A stretch of 64,000 nt of DNA from Sphingobacterium olei (GCF_005048855.1 NZ_SUME01000005.1:1-64000); one strand, 5' to 3'. Positions 52,953-62,574 are shown, counted from the first letter of the stretch. The notes: a model not told the origin generated them from the sequence alone. A program made the numbers and translations.

Positions 52953-54185
52953 ATGCAGGAATTAAATCTTATCCGATTGGATAACGGAATACGCATATTA
53001 TTACACCAACAAGATTCTTCGATTACCCACACGTGTATGATCGTGAACGCGGGATCGCGTCATGAGTTGGAGGGAAAGTTTGGTGTTGCCCATTTTATTG
53101 AACATTTACTGTTTAAGCGTACAGAACGGCGTTCTACCAATCAAATCTTAAATCGATTGGAACAGGTAGGAGGTGATCTGAATGCGTATACGACTAAAGA
53201 ATATACCTGTATTCATGCATCATTTTTGAATCCCTATTTAGAAAGGGCATTGGATTTATTTGAAGACGTACTTTTTCATTCTACTTTTCCGGAACATGAA
53301 ATGGAAAAAGAAAAAGGGGTGATATTGGATGAAATCGCCTCCTACCTGGATAGCCCGGAAGAGTCTATCATGGATGATTTTGAGGATCTAATGTTTGCAA
53401 ATTCAGGTTTAGGACATAATATTCTGGGATTGGAATCTGATCTGAAGAGCATTGCCAAGAAAGACGTTTATGATTTCATGCTTTCTAACTACAATACCGA
53501 AGAAATAATTATAGCTGTAGCGGGCAGTTATACCAAATCACAAATGGAACGCGTTGCCAATAAAATCTTTGGCAAGATCAAAAGAAATGTACCTACCAAG
53601 GAAAACGATCTAGTTACAGGTGGCGAATCGAATACCATCGTTGTACATAAACCGATTAATCAGGCCCACTACATGTTGGGTAAGCAGACCTTCGGCATTT
53701 ACGACGACCGCAAAACGGCCATGTTATTGCTCAACAATATGCTTGGCGGTATTGGGATGAGTTCCATCTTAAACCTTGGAATCCGTGAAAAGCACGGTAT
53801 TGCTTACACTATTGAATCGAATCTAACGCTTTATAGTGATGCCGGTAATTTTAGTATCTATCTGGGTACGGATGAAGAGAAGTTAAATAAGGCTGTCCGT
53901 TTAGTAAAAAAAGAGCTTGATACGCTCAAAAGTCAGCCTATCTCAGCGTACCAGTTGCAGCGTGCCAAACAGAAATTCAAGGGGCAGATCGCCCTTGCTG
54001 AAGAAAATCGTATGAGTATGATCATTGCCGAAGCGAAAAATATAATCGATTACGATAGGGTCATCTCGCTCGAAGAGGTGTTTTTGAAGATAGATGAAGT
54101 ACGTGCAATGGATATCCTGGCTTTATCTCAGGAATTTTTAGACGAGTCAACGATGGTATCTTTGGCTTTTGTGCCTGAGGATTGA
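52953..54185 (+). CDS. M16-family zinc metallopeptidase
   Basis: A 410-residue peptidase of the insulinase/mitochondrial processing peptidase family. The inverted zinc motif HFIEH is at residues 47-51, and the distal glutamate lies in KGVILDEIASYLD. A second, inactive M16 half follows (NNMLGGIGMSSILNLGIREKHGIAYTIES). There is no signal peptide, so the enzyme is probably cytoplasmic. A TAGCTTTG box (52921-52928) lies just upstream, without a -33 TTG at the expected distance. Confidence 0.94.
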   Translation: MQELNLIRLDNGIRILLHQQDSSITHTCMIVNAGSRHELEGKFGVAHFIEHLLFKRTERRSTNQILNRLEQVGGDLNAYTTKEYTCIHASFLNPYLERALDLFEDVLFHSTFPEHEMEKEKGVILDEIASYLDSPEESIMDDFEDLMFANSGLGHNILGLESDLKSIAKKDVYDFMLSNYNTEEIIIAVAGSYTKSQMERVANKIFGKIKRNVPTKENDLVTGGESNTIVVHKPINQAHYMLGKQTFGIYDDRKTAMLLLNNMLGGIGMSSILNLGIREKHGIAYTIESNLTLYSDAGNFSIYLGTDEEKLNKAVRLVKKELDTLKSQPISAYQLQRAKQKFKGQIALAEENRMSMIIAEAKNIIDYDRVISLEEVFLKIDEVRAMDILALSQEFLDESTMVSLAFVPED

Positions 54186-54246
54186 TAGATTGTGCCGTTG
54201 TAATTTTTATTTTTTAATTTTGACTTTTTACCTATTAATTTTTTAG

Positions 54247-55137
54247 ATGAAAACAGCATATATTTTTCCTGGGCAAGGTGCTCAGTTTGTAGGAATGGGA
54301 CAGGATCTTTATACTTCGAGCGAAGAGTCGAAAGCCTTATTTGAGCAGGCAAACGATATATTAGGATTTCGCATTACGGATGTCATGTTTAGCGGAACCG
54401 ACGAAGATTTGAAACAGACTAACGTTACACAACCTGCGATATTTTTACATTCGGTTATCTTGGCGAAAGCTCTGGGAACATCTTTCCAGCCTTCGATGGT
54501 AGCCGGACATTCATTGGGTGAGTTCTCCGCTTTAGTCGCAGCGGGTGCATTGTCTTTTGAAGATGGTTTAAAATTAGTGTCGCAACGTGCCAACGCCATG
54601 CAGAAAGCGTGTGAGTTAGAACCCTCGACAATGGCGGCAATACTAGGTTTAGACGATGAGACCGTAGAAAAAATCTGTGTGCAGATTGAAGATGTAGTCG
54701 TGGCTGCCAATTATAACTGTCCGGGACAGTTGGTGATTTCGGGATCAATAGTAGGTGTCGACAAGGCCTGTGCATTGTTGACGGAGGCAGGTGCCAAACG
54801 TGCACTGAAGTTAAATGTCGGTGGTGCTTTTCACTCTCCTTTAATGGAGCCAGCGAAAGTAGAGTTGCAGGCAGCTATTGAGGCCACAGAAATCAAAGCA
54901 CCTTCTTGCCCAATTTATCAGAATGTAGATGCTAAACCGTATACAGATCCGACACAGATAAAAGCGAACCTGATCGCTCAATTGACTGGAGCGGTACGAT
55001 GGACACAAACTGTTCAGCATATGTTGACAGATGGAGCGGAAGCCTTTGTGGAAGTAGGTCCGGGTAATGTATTACAGGGCTTGGTGAAGAAGGTAGACAG
55101 ACAAGTACAGACATCCTCGGCCTCAGCCTCTTTATAA
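54247..55137 (+). CDS. fabD: Malonyl-CoA:ACP transacylase
   Basis: A 296-residue transacylase that loads malonyl groups on acyl carrier protein for fatty acid synthesis. FPGQGAQ, the nucleophile serine 89 in AGHSLGEFSAL, the catalytic histidine in GGAFHSPLM and the closing EVGPGNVLQGLVKK are all intact. It is a single gene here, not next to other fab genes. A T-rich stretch (54204-54246) precedes the start. Confidence 0.96.
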   Translation: MKTAYIFPGQGAQFVGMGQDLYTSSEESKALFEQANDILGFRITDVMFSGTDEDLKQTNVTQPAIFLHSVILAKALGTSFQPSMVAGHSLGEFSALVAAGALSFEDGLKLVSQRANAMQKACELEPSTMAAILGLDDETVEKICVQIEDVVVAANYNCPGQLVISGSIVGVDKACALLTEAGAKRALKLNVGGAFHSPLMEPAKVELQAAIEATEIKAPSCPIYQNVDAKPYTDPTQIKANLIAQLTGAVRWTQTVQHMLTDGAEAFVEVGPGNVLQGLVKKVDRQVQTSSASASL

Positions 55138-55147
55138 TATTAGAAGG

Positions 55148-55876
55148 TTATTTGTCTCTGTATATGTAATAATGATCTTGTATAATCAAGGGTATAAAAT
55201 CTTCTGGCGCAAGCTGCGATTTTATACCCAACAGGATCTCCACGCGTGTGGCGAGTGCTAAAACAATACCGTAATTTTTTCGACTTTTTGCGGTTTCAAA
55301 AATTTCTTTAATCTGGTTGACATCCCGATCTGTCAGCCTGACTACCTCCGGGTAGGTTACCAGGTGTTCCGCTGTTAGCTCTTCAAACAGCGTTACCTTT
55401 AAGTTCAGATCTTCCTTAATATTAATTACGGTGGTATCAGCGGCTAAATCGCCAAGTCGTTGACTATTCTTCGTAAGAATGATACTCAGTATACCCAATC
55501 CGCCCATACTTAAAAAGATATCCACGGTATTGCTGATCCATCGGATAAAATATTGATAAAATGTAGCGCGTGTCCCATCAATCTTTACGACTTTTACTTT
55601 CATTAACCGTTTGCCTACGGTCTGACCTTCCATAGCCGTTTCCAGAATGAGTGTATAAAAAATAGCTGGGAGAGAGGCTAAGGACACGATACCCATTATG
55701 AGCCAACTGTCTTTGCTGTCAAGAAATCCGGACAAAGCAAGCAAAAGGAATATAAAAATAAAATAGGTGATGATAATGCCGTAATCAATGGCAAAAGCCA
55801 GTACCCTAGCGCCCAAGGAAGCCAATTTGTATTCAAATTTTACATTTTGTGGGGTATTAATGTACAGCTTGTTCAT
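55148..55876 (-). CDS. RDD-family membrane protein
   Basis: A 242-residue membrane protein of the RDD family. The domain (about residues 15-155) has LGARVLAFAIDYGIIITYF (arginine, aspartate and aspartate of the family name), GQTVGKRLMKVKV and RWISNTVDIF. A soluble helical tail of about 85 residues follows. RDD proteins have been linked to ion or metabolite transport. It diverges from the SpoIIM-MoxR-DUF58 operon with a shared promoter region, which suggests a joint function. Its predicted transcript starts at or next to the ATG. Confidence 0.88.
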   Translation of the reverse strand: MNKLYINTPQNVKFEYKLASLGARVLAFAIDYGIIITYFIFIFLLLALSGFLDSKDSWLIMGIVSLASLPAIFYTLILETAMEGQTVGKRLMKVKVVKIDGTRATFYQYFIRWISNTVDIFLSMGGLGILSIILTKNSQRLGDLAADTTVINIKEDLNLKVTLFEELTAEHLVTYPEVVRLTDRDVNQIKEIFETAKSRKNYGIVLALATRVEILLGIKSQLAPEDFIPLIIQDHYYIYRDK

Positions 55877-55882
55877 ATCACA

Positions 55883-55945
55883 TAAACTTAGCTAAATTAG
55901 CTTTTATATGCAACTTGTAAATGCAAAGCATTTTATCTAAGTTTG
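55883..55945. promoter_or_regulatory. Symmetric divergent promoter of the RDD gene and the SpoIIM-DUF58 operon
   Basis: Plus strand: TTG (55915-55917), 20-base spacer, TAAGTTTG (55938-55945). Minus strand: TTG (55913-55911), 20-base spacer, TAAGTTTA (55890-55883). The two -33 elements lie in the heptamer CAACTTG (55911-55917), one base apart, so RNA polymerase can bind only one direction at a time. Confidence 0.65.
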
Positions 55946-55969
55946 AAATAGGTACTATAAATTTAAATT

Positions 55970-56932
55970 ATGCGGGAAGCATCCTTTATTGAACGAAATA
56001 AAGAAAAATGGGTGTCAATTGAAAATAACTTGGCAAATAAATCTGAAGTTGACCCTGATATTCTTGCAACAAACTATATCGAGCTGACCAACGACCTAGC
56101 GTACGCACAAACATTTTATCCTAAAAGTAAGACTAGGGTATATTTGAATGAATTGGCAATTCGTGCCCACCAGATCATTTATAAGGATCAAAAATCTTCC
56201 AATAATAAACTGATCCATTTCTTCCAGTATGAAATATACGAAGCAATTTGGCAGATCCGACGACCGATGATTTATTCGTTACTACTATTTTTATTGGCGA
56301 ATACGATAGGGTTTGTCTCTTCCCAATACGACGAACACTTTGTGCGTTTGATAATGGGTGATGCCTATGTTAATATGACCATTGACAATATAAAAGCGGG
56401 TAACCCTGCTGCGGTATATCAACAGGGGGATAGCTTCGGTGGTGCACTTTTTATCACTATTAACAACATTAAAGTGGCGTTTCTTGCTTTTATCTATGGT
56501 ATTTTTGTAAGTATAGGGACGGGTTTTATTCTTTTTAGTAATGGCATAATGGTAGGGTCGTTCCATTATTTATTTTATAAATATGGTGTACTCCAGGAGG
56601 CATTGACCGCTATCTGGATACATGGCACGATAGAACTATCCGTTATCGTCATTGCTGGTGGATGCGGACTGGCGATAGGAAACAGCATCTTGTTTCCGAA
56701 ATCATATACGCGGTTAGAATCGTTCAGAAAAACTGTAAAACGAGCGGCAAAGGTGTTGATTAGTACGATTCCTTTTTTCATCGTCGCCGGGACATTAGAA
56801 GGTTTTGTGACGAGATATTATCAGGTTTCGGTGTGGCTGAGTATCTTCGTTATTACCTTATCATTATTTGCTATAATATATACCTATATTATTAAACCGA
56901 GGCAAATGGCAAAAAAACACGAATGGAATTGA
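55970..56932 (+). CDS. SpoIIM-like (DUF95) membrane protein
   Basis: A 320-residue integral membrane protein of the stage II sporulation protein M family. An N-terminal cytoplasmic helical part (about residues 1-100, with a run of DLAYAQTFYPKSKT) is followed by five or so helices, with the conserved FSNGIMVGSFHYLFYKYG and IWIHGTIELSVIVIAGGCGL segments. It is found in many bacteria that do not sporulate, next to RDD, MoxR and DUF58 genes as here. It is the first gene of a six-gene operon. Confidence 0.9.
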   Translation: MREASFIERNKEKWVSIENNLANKSEVDPDILATNYIELTNDLAYAQTFYPKSKTRVYLNELAIRAHQIIYKDQKSSNNKLIHFFQYEIYEAIWQIRRPMIYSLLLFLLANTIGFVSSQYDEHFVRLIMGDAYVNMTIDNIKAGNPAAVYQQGDSFGGALFITINNIKVAFLAFIYGIFVSIGTGFILFSNGIMVGSFHYLFYKYGVLQEALTAIWIHGTIELSVIVIAGGCGLAIGNSILFPKSYTRLESFRKTVKRAAKVLISTIPFFIVAGTLEGFVTRYYQVSVWLSIFVITLSLFAIIYTYIIKPRQMAKKHEWN

Positions 56933-57828
56933 TGGATTTTGAATTTAAACGGGAACGCAAGCTAGGAGAGTTTGTTCAAGACTTTATTAATTTGCTTAAG
57001 ATTATTTTGGGGCACTGTGCTAAAGTGATGATTCGGCTTTTGTTCTTGCCTATTTGTATCATGATATTGGTTTCCTATTATATCTCTACTAAATACAATC
57101 TATCTACCAGCTTCTCTGTTGATCTATTTGCTAACATTGGATTCGCATTTATCATACTTTCCTTTACGGCGTTGATTGCTTTTGGATTCGCAATAGAATA
57201 CTTTTTATTGATCAGGGATACTCGAGCGTTGGGATTTGACGAAAAGGATGTATTGCGAAATTTTAAGGACAATATGGCAAAGTATATACGATTTTTATTA
57301 GTGGCTTTTATTGTTTCTATTATCGCTATTATTCCGATTGGAATCGTAACTTTTTTAAGTGTCTTTATTCCACTGGTAGGTTCTGTAGGCTTGGGTATAT
57401 TTTATGCTATGATTGGCTTGTGGTACTTTTGTGCTTTTCTACTTTACAGAGAAGGGTACGACGACTTAACGGATTGTTTTCTGTCCTCATTTTCGATGTT
57501 AAAAAGAAGAGCTTTTGAATACGGCGTAGCGTCTTATGTCGTGAGCTTCTTGTTCCAATCCTTGCTTAGCCTGGTCGTCCTGATCCCTTCTCTTGTTATC
57601 GGTTTGATTGCTTATAATTCATTGGAGTTCAATTCCGATTTTTTTAATACATTTTATGGTCGAATGCTGATGTCGTTGGGCGGAAGCGTGTTGACGCTAT
57701 TTAGTATTGTATATGCCATGTTAGCAGTTATGAGCTACGGAATCATTTACGAGACGGCGAAAGAGCTGAAATATGGAGAGGATATCTTCGAGAAGATTTC
57801 TAAAATCGGAAGGAGTAATCATGCATAG
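56932..57828 (+). CDS. Integral membrane protein of the SpoIIM-MoxR operon
   Basis: A 298-residue membrane protein with about six hydrophobic helices (near residues 30, 65, 120, 150, 200 and 250) and cytoplasmic charged ends. I do not recognise a named family. The start at 56932 forms a TGATG junction with the preceding stop; ATG 56923 is the alternative. It ends in an 8-base overlap with the DUF4129 gene. Position suggests that it is a membrane partner of the SpoIIM-like and RDD proteins. Confidence 0.75.
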   Translation: MDFEFKRERKLGEFVQDFINLLKIILGHCAKVMIRLLFLPICIMILVSYYISTKYNLSTSFSVDLFANIGFAFIILSFTALIAFGFAIEYFLLIRDTRALGFDEKDVLRNFKDNMAKYIRFLLVAFIVSIIAIIPIGIVTFLSVFIPLVGSVGLGIFYAMIGLWYFCAFLLYREGYDDLTDCFLSSFSMLKRRAFEYGVASYVVSFLFQSLLSLVVLIPSLVIGLIAYNSLEFNSDFFNTFYGRMLMSLGGSVLTLFSIVYAMLAVMSYGIIYETAKELKYGEDIFEKISKIGRSNHA

Positions 57829-58603
57829 GTTGTCGTTGTTGTTACTTTGTTTAATCAGTTTTCAGTCCTTTTCTCAACAATTCGAGGTACTCGAAGACGA
57901 TGAAGCCTCTGATACGATCGAGGTGCATGAATATTGGCAGAGCAGATATTACGATTCTATACCGTCCGCAGCCTATTTAGTGAATACAAATACGCAGACT
58001 TTTGAGCAACTGATTGCTAAATACCAAGAGAAAGATTTTGTGTACTCCGAGAGCGTGGCACAGAAGATGAACTTTGTAGACACGATCCTGAATCGTATTA
58101 TGAAGTTACTGGAAGATTTATTTCCCAAATCTAAAACCGCTGTAAACAAACCCTTTTTCTATATATTAGGTGCAATGGGGGCTATTATATTTCTATTTCT
58201 GGTGTATAAACTCATTTTCAATAGAAATAAGCTGGTTGTCTATTTGAAAGACGAAGAAATTGAAGAAGAGGAACAAGTACAGTTTGTCGAACGAAACTTA
58301 ATGCATGTCCGTGTGCAGGATTATATCAGTGAGGCATTAAAAAACGAAAATTTTCCATTGGCGATTCGATACCAACAATTACTCAATATTCAGGTACTTT
58401 CCCGAAAAGGTGTTATCGATTGGAAACATACCAAGACGAATATGGAATTGTCGGAAGAAATCGGTAATGAAGAATTGAAACGATCGTTTCAGGAGAGTGT
58501 CGCTATCTTCGATCACGTCTGGTTTGGAAAATTCCCGATCGGGAAAAAAGAGTACGACCACTATGCACAGGTGTTCCACCAATTTCAAAAGAAATGGGCA
58601 TGA
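57821..58603 (+). CDS. DUF4129-domain membrane protein
   Basis: A 260-residue protein. ATG 57821 gives a signal peptide (MHRLSLLLLCLISFQSFSQ); the frame upstream overlaps the previous gene by more. A periplasmic part (about residues 20-115) is followed by one transmembrane helix (FFYILGAMGAIIFLFLVYKL). The C-terminal DUF4129 domain has FPLAIRYQQLLNIQVLSRKG, WKHTKTNMEL and FDHVWFGKFP. The family occurs with transglutaminase-like or MoxR/DUF58 genes. Function unknown. Confidence 0.85.
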   Translation: MHRLSLLLLCLISFQSFSQQFEVLEDDEASDTIEVHEYWQSRYYDSIPSAAYLVNTNTQTFEQLIAKYQEKDFVYSESVAQKMNFVDTILNRIMKLLEDLFPKSKTAVNKPFFYILGAMGAIIFLFLVYKLIFNRNKLVVYLKDEEIEEEEQVQFVERNLMHVRVQDYISEALKNENFPLAIRYQQLLNIQVLSRKGVIDWKHTKTNMELSEEIGNEELKRSFQESVAIFDHVWFGKFPIGKKEYDHYAQVFHQFQKKWA

Positions 58604-59799
58604 ACAGGGGGATGATTTTAGTTTTCTTTATTGTCGTATTAGGCGGAATTGCGCTTATTGATGCCGGAACCAATCGGCCGGTAAATTGGACACCAACCTT
58701 TGATCAGCGTGACAAAATTCCGTTCGGCTTGTATGTGCTCCATCAGGAGCTGTCATCTATTTTTGGAACGGAAAAGAAAATCGATGATACGAAACGTACT
58801 GCTTACGAAGAAATTGAACAGCTTGATAGTCTCAAGGCGTATCATACGGCACTAATAGATATTCTGGATTATGGTACTTATGGCGACACGAAAATGGAAC
58901 CGCTCTTAAATTTCGTGGGCAATGGCGGAGAAGTATTTGTGTCTACCCTGTATTTTGACGAATGGCTATTAGATACATTAGGAATAGCACAGGAAGAGCT
59001 GCGGCACTCGATTTTTTTTCCGTCGGATAAAAGTGTGACTTACTCATTAGCGGGTGATACGGCTCGCATCATATTGGAAAAAGTAACTGATTTTACGGTA
59101 TTCACTAAATTGAATAGCAAACATTGTACTATTTTGGGCAATTTACATGCAAGGGGGAGATCGATACCTAATTTTATTAAAGTTTCGTTTGGTAAAGGAC
59201 ATTTCTACTTGCATGCTTCGCCGTCTGTATTCACGAATTATAACATGTTGACCGAGCCGGGCTACCGCTATTCAAGTAAAGCGCTGCAGGTCATTACGTA
59301 CAAAAATATACTTTGGATCGACAATTATTACGATAGCGCAGTGTCGCGATCACCACTCCGTGTAGTGCTCTCTCAATCTGGTTTTCGCCAAGCCTGGTAT
59401 CTACTATTGATAGGATTGCTGCTGCTTTTGCTTTTTAAGAGTAAGCGCGAACAGCGGGCCGTAAAGATTGTTACACCAGAACCGAATCTTTCAAGAGACT
59501 TTGCGAAAACCATAGGTGCCCTGTACTTTGAAAATGGGAAGCCTGGAAATATTGTTCTCAAAAAGATCGATTATTTTCTATATGCCATTCGTAGCAGCTA
59601 TCAGTTGGAAACATTGGATCTGATGAATCCGGAATTCATCAGGCATCTTTCACGTAAATCAGGGGTAGATATAGCGGAAACTCAATCGTTAATCACATAT
59701 ATCGATCAATATAGACATCGGGAAACCTTCACCATTGAAGATGTTAAATTCATTAATTACATTATAGAAGACTTTAAAAGTAAAGCGAATATCATATGA
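58600..59799 (+). CDS. DUF4350-domain membrane protein
   Basis: A 399-residue protein anchored by an N-terminal helix (MILVFFIVVLGGIALIDAG) and a second one near residue 270 (AWYLLLIGLLLLLLF). Between them is the DUF4350 region (RDKIPFGLYVLHQELSSIF, FVGNGGEVFVSTL), a Rossmann-like fold also seen in GATase-like gliding proteins. The C-terminal 115 residues are cytoplasmic and helical. The start is ATG 58600 with an ATGA overlap to the previous stop (58594 is also in frame). Confidence 0.83.
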   Translation: MNRGMILVFFIVVLGGIALIDAGTNRPVNWTPTFDQRDKIPFGLYVLHQELSSIFGTEKKIDDTKRTAYEEIEQLDSLKAYHTALIDILDYGTYGDTKMEPLLNFVGNGGEVFVSTLYFDEWLLDTLGIAQEELRHSIFFPSDKSVTYSLAGDTARIILEKVTDFTVFTKLNSKHCTILGNLHARGRSIPNFIKVSFGKGHFYLHASPSVFTNYNMLTEPGYRYSSKALQVITYKNILWIDNYYDSAVSRSPLRVVLSQSGFRQAWYLLLIGLLLLLLFKSKREQRAVKIVTPEPNLSRDFAKTIGALYFENGKPGNIVLKKIDYFLYAIRSSYQLETLDLMNPEFIRHLSRKSGVDIAETQSLITYIDQYRHRETFTIEDVKFINYIIEDFKSKANII

Positions 59800-60800
59800 A
59801 CGAATTAGAAAATATACAGGAGAAATATACGCCAGCGTTCGAGAATCGAATAGATGTAGCTGTATTGCGTTCCAAATTTGAGGAAGTACGTCAAGAAGTG
59901 AAGAAGGTCATTATCGGGCAGGACAAGGTGATCAACATGCTGTTGGTTTCTATTCTTGCTGGCGGACATTCGCTAATAGAAGGTTTGCCCGGAGTAGCCA
60001 AAACGCTAACCGCCAAACTGATTGCCAAAACAATCAATAGCGAATTCAAGCGGATCCAATTTACACCCGATTTGATGCCTTCCGACGTTACCGGGTCGGC
60101 TATTCTGGATTTGAAAACAAATGAATTTGAGTTTAAGAAAGGTCCTATTTTCGGAAACATCGTGCTCATCGACGAAATTAATAGGGCTCCTGCCAAGACA
60201 CAGTCGGCATTGTTTGAATGTATGAGCGAAAATCAGGTCACGGTGGATGGACATACCTATCCATTGACTCGCCCCTTCCTCGTTTTTGCTACCCAAAACC
60301 CCATTGAGCACGAAGGAACATATCGGTTGCCAGAAGCTCAATTAGACCGGTTTTTATTTAAAATTGATGTGCATTATCCGGCATATGAACAGGAACTCGA
60401 AATATTAAGGGAGCACCACGCACAGAAGACGAAAAATAAAGAAGACCTTGTGCAGCCTGTGCTTTCCATTGATGAACTTATTCATTTCCAGCATTTGGTT
60501 AAATTGATTTATGTGCATGAAGATATCCTCCAATATATCGCACAAACGATCCAGCAAACGCGTGTAGACCAAAATTTAACCTTAGGTGCATCTCCACGGG
60601 CCTCCATTGCTATTTTAGAATCTGCTAAGGCGCTTGCAGCGTTGCAGGGACGCGATTTTATTACACCTGATGATGTGAAGTATGTCGCTCCTTCTGTGCT
60701 CGGACACCGCGTACAACTCACACCGGAGAAGGAGATGGAAGGATTCTCCGCAGAATATATTGTACGCCAGATCATCGAAAGTGTAGAGATACCACGTTAA
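59796..60800 (+). CDS. MoxR-family AAA+ ATPase
   Basis: A 334-residue cytoplasmic ATPase. Walker A is GLPGVAKT, Walker B is IVLIDEINRAPAKTQ, sensor 1 is FATQNPIEHEG, and the C-terminal lid has LGASPRASIAIL. MoxR ATPases work as chaperones with VWA- or DUF58-domain partners, and the DUF58 gene follows directly (TAATG junction). The upstream junction is an ATGA overlap, so all genes of the operon are translationally coupled. Confidence 0.95.
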   Translation: MNELENIQEKYTPAFENRIDVAVLRSKFEEVRQEVKKVIIGQDKVINMLLVSILAGGHSLIEGLPGVAKTLTAKLIAKTINSEFKRIQFTPDLMPSDVTGSAILDLKTNEFEFKKGPIFGNIVLIDEINRAPAKTQSALFECMSENQVTVDGHTYPLTRPFLVFATQNPIEHEGTYRLPEAQLDRFLFKIDVHYPAYEQELEILREHHAQKTKNKEDLVQPVLSIDELIHFQHLVKLIYVHEDILQYIAQTIQQTRVDQNLTLGASPRASIAILESAKALAALQGRDFITPDDVKYVAPSVLGHRVQLTPEKEMEGFSAEYIVRQIIESVEIPR

Positions 60801-62128
60801 TGAAGATTTTTAAGAGATTATATATCACAAATCTGTTTTTTTATATCCTCTTGGGTATTGCGGCGCTGTACGTTCTATCGGCCTATATGCAGGAATTTCG
60901 CATGGTGGCGGATATACTCATTTGGAGCTGGTTTGTAGTCTGTACATGGGATCTTCTTATTTTATATTTTCCCAAAAATAAGGTGTTGCTGAACAGAAAC
61001 TACCCGGAGAAATTGTCCAATGGAGATGCAAATCCCTTTTTCTTAAGCATCAAGAGCACATTTCCACTGATGGTAAAGGTTAGCGTATTGGAGGAGTTCC
61101 CGGAGCAGCTACAATTGCGGGATAATGAATTCTATATTTCGATCAAAGCGCATGATGAAAAGGAAATTCGATTTGAATTGACACCTGTAACACGTGGAAC
61201 ATACCAGTTCGGTGTTTGTAATGCACTGGTAAAACACTTGGGGTTATTTCAGCGCAAATTTGTGCTGGATGAAGATCGGGTTATTCCTTGCTATCCTTCT
61301 TTTATCCAGATGCGAAAATATCAATTGTTGGCCACTACAGACCGTCTTGTAGAATTGGGCATAAAACGCATTCGCAAGATTGGCTCCACGTTGGAATTTG
61401 ATCACGTGCGCGAATATGTGCGAGGCGACGAATATAAGCACATGAATTGGAAAGCATCGGCCAAGCATAGTAAACTAATGGTAAATCAATTTCAGGAGGA
61501 GAAATCCCAGCCGATTTATTCTTTTATCGATACAGGACGAGCAATGCGGATGCCCTTTAACGAAATGACCTTGTTAGACTACGCGATCAATGCCACGTTG
61601 GTGCTTTCAAATACCGCCATATTAAAGCAGGACCGAGCGGGTATGCTCACTTTTTCAAAAGAAATCAATAACCATGTGCCGGCAGAGAAGAGAAATAATC
61701 AGATTCGAAAAATCTCCGATGTGTTATATGGTGTTTCAACCTTATTCGAAGAGTCCGAATTTGGAAATCTCTATGCTTTTGCAAGGCAGCATATCAACAA
61801 GCGTTCCTTGATATTCATGTATACCAATTTTGAAACTTTAGACGCTTTACATCGGCAGTTGCCTTACCTCCGGATGCTTCGCAAAAGCCATATTGTCGTT
61901 GTCGTTGTATTTAAGAATACAGAGTTGGTTGATATGGCCAAAGAGCCAGCCTCCACAATAAGTGATATTTATAATAAGATTATTGCCGAAAAATTTGTGT
62001 ACGAAAAGCAACTAATTATTCAGGAACTGAATAGAAATGGTTTACAGACTATCTATACAAATCCGGCAGATTTGAGTATTAATTCGATAAACAAATATCT
62101 GGAGATTAAAGCCAGGGGTATGATATAA
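60800..62128 (+). CDS. DUF58-domain protein
   Basis: A 442-residue protein with two N-terminal helices (about residues 9-50) and a large soluble part. The DUF58 signature is FDHVREYVRGDEYKHMNWKA, followed by a VWA-like segment FIDTGRAMRM. The MIDAS motif there is not the full DxSxS, a change I believe is common in this family. It is the last gene of the operon and the presumed partner of the MoxR ATPase. What the pair assembles is unknown. Confidence 0.92.
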   Translation: MKIFKRLYITNLFFYILLGIAALYVLSAYMQEFRMVADILIWSWFVVCTWDLLILYFPKNKVLLNRNYPEKLSNGDANPFFLSIKSTFPLMVKVSVLEEFPEQLQLRDNEFYISIKAHDEKEIRFELTPVTRGTYQFGVCNALVKHLGLFQRKFVLDEDRVIPCYPSFIQMRKYQLLATTDRLVELGIKRIRKIGSTLEFDHVREYVRGDEYKHMNWKASAKHSKLMVNQFQEEKSQPIYSFIDTGRAMRMPFNEMTLLDYAINATLVLSNTAILKQDRAGMLTFSKEINNHVPAEKRNNQIRKISDVLYGVSTLFEESEFGNLYAFARQHINKRSLIFMYTNFETLDALHRQLPYLRMLRKSHIVVVVVFKNTELVDMAKEPASTISDIYNKIIAEKFVYEKQLIIQELNRNGLQTIYTNPADLSINSINKYLEIKARGMI

Positions 62129-62148
62129 ACTTTCGCAATTGTTTAACT

Positions 62149-62574
62149 TCAACCCTCCAATATTGTGTCCGAGACCCTTACTTTTGTCCATAGGTGACTG
62201 TATTTTTCAATCGCTTGAAGGTGAATAGGGTGTGTTTCGTATACATTGATGTCATCGATATTTGCGAATGTTACGATCAGATTATAAGAAAAGGAGTTGT
62301 CGACGACTTCGCGCGGAGTGGTGGGCGCAGGTTTTCCATAGTGAAGACTTTGTATAGTTGGTATTTTTCGAAGTGCCTCAAAAAAGCCCGTAAAATTTTG
62401 AATCTCTTTTTCCCCTAAGTCTTCTTGCAACCAAAAGAACACCGTGTGTACAATTGTGCCGGGTGTCGGTTCATGTGTTTTCGTTGGAGAGGTACAGGAC
62501 TGTGCTGTTATACCTGTTAGCGTAAGTGCTGCCATACCTGCTGTGGATTTGTTGATAAAATTTCTTCTTTTCAT
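62149..62574 (-). CDS. Exported Dabb (stress-responsive A/B barrel) domain protein
   Basis: A 141-residue protein with a twin-arginine-like N-terminus (MKRRNFINKS) and a lipobox-like QSC at about residue 27. The Dabb domain follows: IVHTVFFWLQEDLGEKEIQNF, SFSYNLIVTFANIDDINVYETHP and HLWTKVRVSDTI. Dabb proteins form dimeric ferredoxin-like barrels. An exported form is less usual but occurs in Bacteroidota. It lies between convergent DUF58 and codirectional metK, and appears to be a single gene. Confidence 0.86.
   Translation of the reverse strand: MKRRNFINKSTAGMAALTLTGITAQSCTSPTKTHEPTPGTIVHTVFFWLQEDLGEKEIQNFTGFFEALRKIPTIQSLHYGKPAPTTPREVVDNSFSYNLIVTFANIDDINVYETHPIHLQAIEKYSHLWTKVRVSDTILEG

Noticed and set aside
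54309-54805. Two antisense frames inside fabD
   Set aside because: The fabD motifs are complete in the plus frame; these frames have no support.
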